Source: Oscillospiraceae bacterium
GTDB taxonomy: Bacteria; Bacillota; Clostridia; Oscillospirales; Ruminococcaceae
DNA length: 19,425 bases
Assembly (NCBI GenBank): GCA_003453215.1
Contig: DMMB01000011.1
Span: 17,934-37,358, forward strand
Direction: 5' to 3'
The notes beneath the pieces are model-generated. The model had not been told where the DNA came from. It saw only the letters and a list, made by a program, of their open reading frames with translations, and did not search any database. Below are positions 16,194 to 19,425 of this stretch, one piece after another (the stretch's first letter is position 1; every line of letters starts with the position of its first letter). A program made the translations under genes and the position numbers.

Positions 16194-17194
16194 GAATTAT
16201 AGTGGATGCCTACGGCGGGGATAATGCCCCGGAGGCGGTGCTGCAGGGCTGCCGCATGGCGGTGGATAGCTGGAAGTGTGAAATTATCCTGACCGGCGAC
16301 GGCGAAAAGCTGCGCGCCAAAGCGGCGGAGCTGGGTGTTTCGCTGGAGGGGATGACCATAGCGGAGGCCCCGGATGTCTTCCCGATGGAAGCGGAACCGA
16401 CGGCCATTATGAAGCAGTACAAGGACAGCAGCATGGCACGCGGCCTGCAAATGTTGGCGGAGGGCGAAGGCGAAGCCTTTGTTTCGGCCGGCAGCACCGG
16501 CGCGCTGGTGGTGGGCGGTACGCTCATCGTTAAGCGCATCAAGGGGGTGAAGCGCCCGGCCATTGGTACGGTGGTTCCCTGCAAGGATGGCTGCTTTATG
16601 ATGCTGGATTCCGGCGCGAACCACGACTGCCGCCCCGAAATGCTGCGGCAGTTTGGGCTGATGGGTTCGGTGTATATGAAGCGTATTCTGGGGGTGACGA
16701 ATCCCCGCGTAGGCCTGGTGAACATTGGCACCGAGGAGACCAAGGGAACCGAACTGCAGGTGGCGGCCTATGGCCTGATGAAAGAGGCCGGGTACAACTT
16801 TATCGGCAATGTGGAAGCGAGAGAAGTGCCGCTGGGCGGCTGCGATGTAGCGGTGTGCGATGGTTTTACCGGAAATATTATTCTGAAGACCACCGAGGGT
16901 CTGGCAAAGCTCTTTATGAGCGAAATTAAGGGAATCTTTATGAAATCGCTGCCCAATAAGCTGGCGGCGGCGGTGGTAAAGAAGGACCTGGGTGCCTTTA
17001 AGCGGAAATTCGATTCTGCTGAATACGGCGGGGCCCTGCTGCTGGGAACCAAAAAACCGGTCATCAAAGCGCATGGCAGCAGCGATGCCAAAGCTTTTTA
17101 CAATGCCATTCGGCAGGCAATCAGCTGCTGTGAAAACAATATCATCGGCGAGATGGAAAGCCAGCTGGCCGCAGAGATGGCCGAAGCAGAATAA
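16190..17194 (+). CDS. plsX: Phosphate acyltransferase PlsX
   Basis: PlsX is a peripheral membrane enzyme that converts acyl-ACP and phosphate to acyl-phosphate for PlsY, the first step of phospholipid synthesis in Gram-positives. It has 334 residues, the normal length. It begins MRIIVDAYGGDNAPEAVLQG, matching the family DAMGGDxAP motif with Met to Tyr. Other motifs are SAGSTGALVVGGTL, VKRPAIGTVVP, LDSGANHDCRPE and VCDGFTGNIILKT. The start overlaps the trmFO stop by ATGA. RNase III follows after 28 bases. The acpP gene that often lies between plsX and rnc in Firmicutes is absent here. Confidence 0.96.
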   Translation: MRIIVDAYGGDNAPEAVLQGCRMAVDSWKCEIILTGDGEKLRAKAAELGVSLEGMTIAEAPDVFPMEAEPTAIMKQYKDSSMARGLQMLAEGEGEAFVSAGSTGALVVGGTLIVKRIKGVKRPAIGTVVPCKDGCFMMLDSGANHDCRPEMLRQFGLMGSVYMKRILGVTNPRVGLVNIGTEETKGTELQVAAYGLMKEAGYNFIGNVEAREVPLGGCDVAVCDGFTGNIILKTTEGLAKLFMSEIKGIFMKSLPNKLAAAVVKKDLGAFKRKFDSAEYGGALLLGTKKPVIKAHGSSDAKAFYNAIRQAISCCENNIIGEMESQLAAEMAEAE

Positions 17195-17222
17195 ATCTTA
17201 ACCAATAAAAGAAGGTGCAGTT

Positions 17223-17900
17223 ATGTCCATGGATGCTCTGCAAAAGAGAATTGGCTATCGGTTTAAGGAACCGGCGCTTTTGGAGCGCGCGCTGACCCAT
17301 TCTTCCTATGCCAATGAAAGCAAACAGAAAATAGAGTGCAATGAGCGAATGGAATTCCTGGGGGATGCGGTGCTTTCCATCATTGTGGCGGATCACATTT
17401 TCCATAAATTTCACCTGGCGGAGGGCGACCTGACCAAAATCCGCGCCAGCCTGGTGTGTGAAAAGAGCCTGTTTGAATTTGCCCAGAAGATAGGGCTGGG
17501 GCAGGAATTGCTGCTGGGTCACGGCGAAGAGCAAACCGGCGGACGGGAGCGGTCTTCGGTGGTGAGCGACGCCTTTGAGGCCTTGATTGCCGGTATTTAC
17601 CTGGATGGCGGGCTGGAAGCGGCGCGGCGGTTTGTGCTGCCCTTTGTGGAGGAGGACCTGGCCCACGAGGCGGCCCCCTTTGTAGATTACAAGACCCGTC
17701 TGCAGGAGATTATCCAGAAGAACCCGGAGGAACGGGTGGAGTATGTGCTGGTTTCTGCTGAAGGACCGGACCATGATAAAAAATTTGTGGTAGAGGTGCA
17801 CCTCAACAGCAATGTGATTGGCCGGGGGGTAAGCCGCAGCAAAAAAGGCGCCGAGCAGGCGGCGGCCCATGAGGCGCTGACCCTGATGGGCGAAGATTGA
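17223..17900 (+). CDS. rnc: Ribonuclease III
   Basis: A double-strand-specific endonuclease that processes 30S pre-rRNA and structured mRNAs. It has 225 residues. The catalytic domain carries the signature NERMEFLGDAVL (residues 40-51, with metal ligands E44 and D48) and a second acidic site in VVSDAFEALIAG. The C-terminal dsRNA-binding domain starts at YKTRLQEIIQ and ends GAEQAAAHEALTLMG. The ATG has AGAAGGTG upstream. The gene is followed directly by a terminator, so the usual smc-ftsY continuation seen in many Clostridia is not present. It is last in the dprA-topA-trmFO-plsX-rnc run. Confidence 0.96.
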   Translation: MSMDALQKRIGYRFKEPALLERALTHSSYANESKQKIECNERMEFLGDAVLSIIVADHIFHKFHLAEGDLTKIRASLVCEKSLFEFAQKIGLGQELLLGHGEEQTGGRERSSVVSDAFEALIAGIYLDGGLEAARRFVLPFVEEDLAHEAAPFVDYKTRLQEIIQKNPEERVEYVLVSAEGPDHDKKFVVEVHLNSNVIGRGVSRSKKGAEQAAAHEALTLMGED

Positions 17901-17901
17901 G

Positions 17902-17946
17902 CCAAAAATAAGCCGGTATTCCGTGAAAGGAGTACCGGCTTGTGGC
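17902..17946. terminator. Bidirectional terminator between rnc and the Fe-S gene
   Basis: AAGCCGGTA (17910-17918) pairs perfectly with TACCGGCTT (17933-17941), extendable by a G-U and an A-T pair. On the minus strand it is followed by TTATTTTTGG, a good U-tract for the gene ending at 17960. On the plus strand the downstream TTGTGGCTTTT is a poorer tract. It serves both convergent genes. Confidence 0.78.
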
Positions 17947-17959
17947 TTTTATGAGGGAA

Positions 17960-18643
17960 TTACAGCAGGTCGCCATTGGTGCGGATGGTGACAACCCGCA
18001 GGGGGAGATCTTTGCCGCTGGCGGCCAGAGCAGTGCGGGCGGCGTGTTCCAGCCCGCCGCAGCAGGGCACTTCCATGCGCAGCAGGGTGACGCTTTGAAT
18101 ATCATTGGCGGCCAGAATAGCGGTAAGCTTTTCGGCGTAATCAAAGGCATCCAGCTTGGGGCAGCCGATGAGGGTAACACGCCCCTGCATGAAGTCACGA
18201 TGAAAATCAGCATAGGCATAGGCGGTACAATCGGCGGCGATGAGCAGATGCGCCCCGGAAAAGCAGGGAGCAGCCGGAGAAATCAGGCGGATCTGGCAGG
18301 GCCATTGGGCCAGCTGAGAGGGCGAAGTACCGCCGGCGGCGGGGGCGGCGCTGCGCTGGAACAGCTTGGTGGCGGAACCGGAGCAGCCGTGAAAAGCGGA
18401 TTTTTTCTGTGCCATGTGCTGTTGGACAGCCGCTTCATCGTAGGCAGCCGCTTCCCGCTCCACAAAGGTGATGGCGCCGGTGGGGCAGGTGGGCAAACAG
18501 TCCCCCAGACCGTCGCAGTAGTCATCGCGCAGCAGACGGGCTTTGCCGCCGACCATACCGATGGCACCTTCGTGACAGGCGGCAGCACAAATGCCGCAGC
18601 CATTGCATTTTTCTTCATCTATGTGGATAATTCTACGGATCAT
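17960..18643 (-). CDS. 4Fe-4S ferredoxin-type iron-sulfur protein
   Basis: A cytoplasmic iron-sulfur protein of 227 residues, of a family common in strict anaerobes with no firm assigned reaction. The N-terminus is a two-cluster ferredoxin domain. Cluster 1 has a full set, C13-x2-C16-x2-C19-x3-C23. Cluster 2 reads CDGLGDCLPTCP (C43, C49, C53), where the usual second cysteine is Leu46. The rest is a distinct domain with HGCSGS, LLIAADCTAYAY, VTLIGCPKLD and RMEVPCCGGL, a cysteine-rich pattern that could bind metal or a further cluster. The start has AAGGAGG upstream and an extended -10 promoter. It is a single gene, convergent with rnc and divergent from the right-end region. An electron-transfer role is inference. 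Confidence 0.88.
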   Translation of the reverse strand: MIRRIIHIDEEKCNGCGICAAACHEGAIGMVGGKARLLRDDYCDGLGDCLPTCPTGAITFVEREAAAYDEAAVQQHMAQKKSAFHGCSGSATKLFQRSAAPAAGGTSPSQLAQWPCQIRLISPAAPCFSGAHLLIAADCTAYAYADFHRDFMQGRVTLIGCPKLDAFDYAEKLTAILAANDIQSVTLLRMEVPCCGGLEHAARTALAASGKDLPLRVVTIRTNGDLL

Positions 18644-18671
18644 AGAAAAACCTCCTTACGGTAATGAAATT

Positions 18672-18680
18672 AGTATAGCA
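18672..18680 (-). promoter_or_regulatory. Extended -10 promoter of the Fe-S protein gene
   Basis: Read on the minus strand, TGC-TATACT lies about 30 bases before the start codon. The -35 region is poor, so the call rests on the extended -10 element. Confidence 0.55.
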
Positions 18681-18708
18681 TAATTCACCGGAGGAAGAAA
18701 AGAACTTC

Positions 18709-18737
18709 TTGTGAAAAGGGCGAAAATGGAGTATAAT
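18709..18737 (+). promoter_or_regulatory. Candidate divergent promoter
   Basis: TTGTGA (18709-18714), a 17-bp spacer and a perfect TATAAT (18732-18737), pointing right into the gene-poor end. With the minus-strand promoter at 18672-18680 it forms a divergent pair. No convincing gene begins just after it. Confidence 0.5.
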
Positions 18738-18771
18738 ATTACCCTAAAACGGGCAATATACCAGCGAACCC

Positions 18772-18783
18772 GCTTGATCAAGC
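18772..18783. repeat. 12-bp perfect palindrome GCTTGATCAAGC
   Basis: A perfect palindrome 35 bases after the TATAAT at 18732. It could be a binding site for a dimeric regulator or a small RNA stem. A 12-bp palindrome can also arise by chance, so its role is unknown. Confidence 0.4.
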
Positions 18784-18806
18784 CATTTCCCGCTGAAAGA
18801 AAGCAA

Positions 18807-18828
18807 CTTTTGACAACCTTTTGACAAC
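18807..18828 (+). repeat. 11-bp tandem repeat, two copies, each with TTGACA
   Basis: CTTTTGACAAC occurs twice in a row (18807-18817 and 18818-18828), followed by a partial third CTTTTT-like end. Each copy has a perfect -35 hexamer. TAGATA (18833-18838) sits 17 bases after the first TTGACA but is a poor -10. It may be a duplicated regulator site or a weak promoter. Confidence 0.6.
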
Positions 18829-18905
18829 TTTTTAGATAAACACATAGAGCTTCAGTGCATGAAAAATACTTACATACATATGATCTTACCGAAAAAGGAG
18901 GTATT

Positions 18906-19034
18906 TTGGAGCCACGACAGTTGACAAACCTAATGATCTGTTGTGTACACTTTTCAATACAGAATTGTTTATGCTTTGAAGGCGCTGCTCTTGAACGGCT
19001 TACCGAGACCGTCGAGGGCAGCGTCTTTTTTTGA
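18906..19034 (+). CDS. Possible 42-residue small protein, unrecognised
   Basis: A short frame starts at TTG 18906, 4 bases after a strong AAGGAGG (18895-18901). It runs 42 codons from MEPRQLTNLM to VEGSVFF and stops at TGA 19032-19034. It has four cysteines (CC near residue 13, then NCLC). Its last third is encoded by the stem and T-tract of the terminator at 18981-19032. I do not recognise it and assign no function. It could be a leader peptide linked to the terminator, a real small protein, or chance. The RBS is the main support. Confidence 0.3.
   Translation: MEPRQLTNLMICCVHFSIQNCLCFEGAALERLTETVEGSVFF
18981..19032 (+). terminator. Strong rho-independent terminator in the right-end region
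   Basis: GGCGCTGC-T-CTTG-A-ACGG (18981-18998) pairs with CCGT-CGAG-G-GCAGCGTC (19009-19025), about 17 pairs including G-U pairs and one bulged A, closed by a 10-base loop. Seven T follow (19026-19032). This is good evidence that a transcript ends here although no clear gene precedes it. Confidence 0.85.
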
Positions 19035-19291
19035 GTCTGGAGGACTGCGTCGAGAAGCCGTTATCCAGCGGTTGAGCTTCCATAGAACTTAAAGTAATGC
19101 GCTCACGCAAGGGAAAATGGGCCTGTGAGCGATTGAACCGTCAAAGCAATGTGATTCCCTAAATAAGGCGCAAGAAGCCCGCAGACGGCAAATTTGAGCG
19201 CGTGACGACAACATGAGAAGCCACCGGGGTGGGCGGGCGCTTAGAATCATGGCGGCTTGGGATATTTCCGCAACCATCAGAAAATCGAGGG
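19035..19291. other. Gene-poor, hairpin-rich stretch
   Basis: There is no frame with a convincing start, RBS or recognisable product on either strand. All six frames are short, or open only by chance on the minus strand. Paired elements seen include CGCTCAC (19100-19106) with GTGAGCG (19125-19131), extendable by AAT/ATT; CCGTC with GACGG about 45 bases apart; and CCACC-GG-GGTGG near 19219. It could be a structured RNA, or decayed coding sequence of a mobile element. Confidence 0.4.
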
Positions 19292-19320
19292 TTGACATTT
19301 TTACATGATCGTAGTACAAT
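19292..19320 (+). promoter_or_regulatory. Strong promoter pointing off the right edge
   Basis: TTGACA (19292-19297), a 17-bp spacer and TACAAT (19315-19320), eleven of twelve consensus bases. No ORF begins in the remaining 105 bases, so the transcript has a long leader before any gene beyond the window. Confidence 0.82.
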
Positions 19321-19378
19321 GATTTTGCAAAGTATGTAGAGGTTTCGGATTAAACAATCGATTGGGATTACATGATCG
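19301..19378 (+). repeat. 11-bp direct repeat flanking a 10-bp palindrome at the right-end promoter
   Basis: TTACATGATCG occurs at 19301-19311, inside the promoter spacer, and again at 19368-19378 in the leader. The palindrome CAATCGATTG (19355-19364) lies between them. This arrangement resembles operator sites at a regulated promoter; no regulator is in the window to pair with it. Confidence 0.5.
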
Positions 19379-19425
19379 GTTGCCGGAACGTGCGGTAGGC
19401 TAATCTGGCCGTTCACGAATTGAGG

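Noticed and set aside
17942..18664. Plus-strand frame of 240 codons opposite the Fe-S gene
   Set aside because: Gly/Ala-rich shadow without motifs; the minus strand has ferredoxin cysteine motifs, an RBS, a promoter and a terminator.
19089..19416. Two overlapping minus-strand frames at the right end
   Set aside because: No RBS, no recognisable domain, and they run against the strong plus-strand promoter at 19292; likely chance frames.
19321..19425. Start of an rRNA operon, tmRNA, RNase P RNA or 6S RNA after the last promoter
   Set aside because: No boxA, 16S start or signature sequences of these RNAs are visible before the edge; it cannot be excluded beyond the window.
18664..19425. Group II intron or CRISPR array at the right end
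   Set aside because: No domain V-like sequence and no regularly spaced repeats were found.

Overview
The window reads as chromosomal DNA from a Gram-positive, spore-lineage anaerobe of the Clostridia. The grounds are SpoIVB next to Spo0A, AddAB in place of RecBCD, an infC-rpmI-rplT operon with a Firmicutes-type leader, TrmFO (the folate/FAD enzyme), and a clostridial-type 4Fe-4S protein. The GC-rich codon use and the gene set suggest a Ruminococcaceae/Oscillospiraceae-like bacterium, but that placement is inference.

Layout. 2-1126 is the 3' part of spoIVB, cut by the left edge. 1255-2049 is spo0A, which carries an in-frame TGA at codon 34 and has glutamate at the phospho-acceptor position. 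2274-9007 is addB-addA, overlapping by 4 bp. 9120-10550 is the infC-rpmI-rplT operon, with a near-consensus promoter, a structured leader ending in a terminator-like attenuator (candidate L20 leader), an AUC start for infC and a strong terminator. 10641-11432 is a TrmH/SpoU-family RNA methyltransferase. 11566-17900 is a tight run dprA-topA-trmFO-plsX-rnc, with an extra promoter for topA inside the end of dprA. A bidirectional terminator separates it from a minus-strand ferredoxin-like gene (17960-18643).

The last ~760 bases (18664-19425) hold no recognisable gene and look unlike the rest. They are more AT-rich and contain several sigma-A-like promoters, an 11-bp tandem repeat containing TTGACA, a short ORF with a good ribosome binding site that ends in a strong terminator, a hairpin-rich stretch, and a TTGACA-17-TACAAT promoter directed off the right edge. 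This may be the edge of an accessory element or the control region of a gene outside the window.

Functionally, the left part is sporulation control (Spo0A master regulator, SpoIVB signalling protease). The middle is housekeeping: double-strand break repair (AddAB), translation initiation and 50S assembly, rRNA/tRNA modification, DNA uptake/recombination (DprA), supercoiling (TopA), phospholipid synthesis (PlsX) and RNA processing (RNase III). The most notable observation is the doubly altered Spo0A (internal stop plus D56E) beside an apparently intact SpoIVB. No CRISPR array, insertion sequence, tRNA or rRNA gene was seen.
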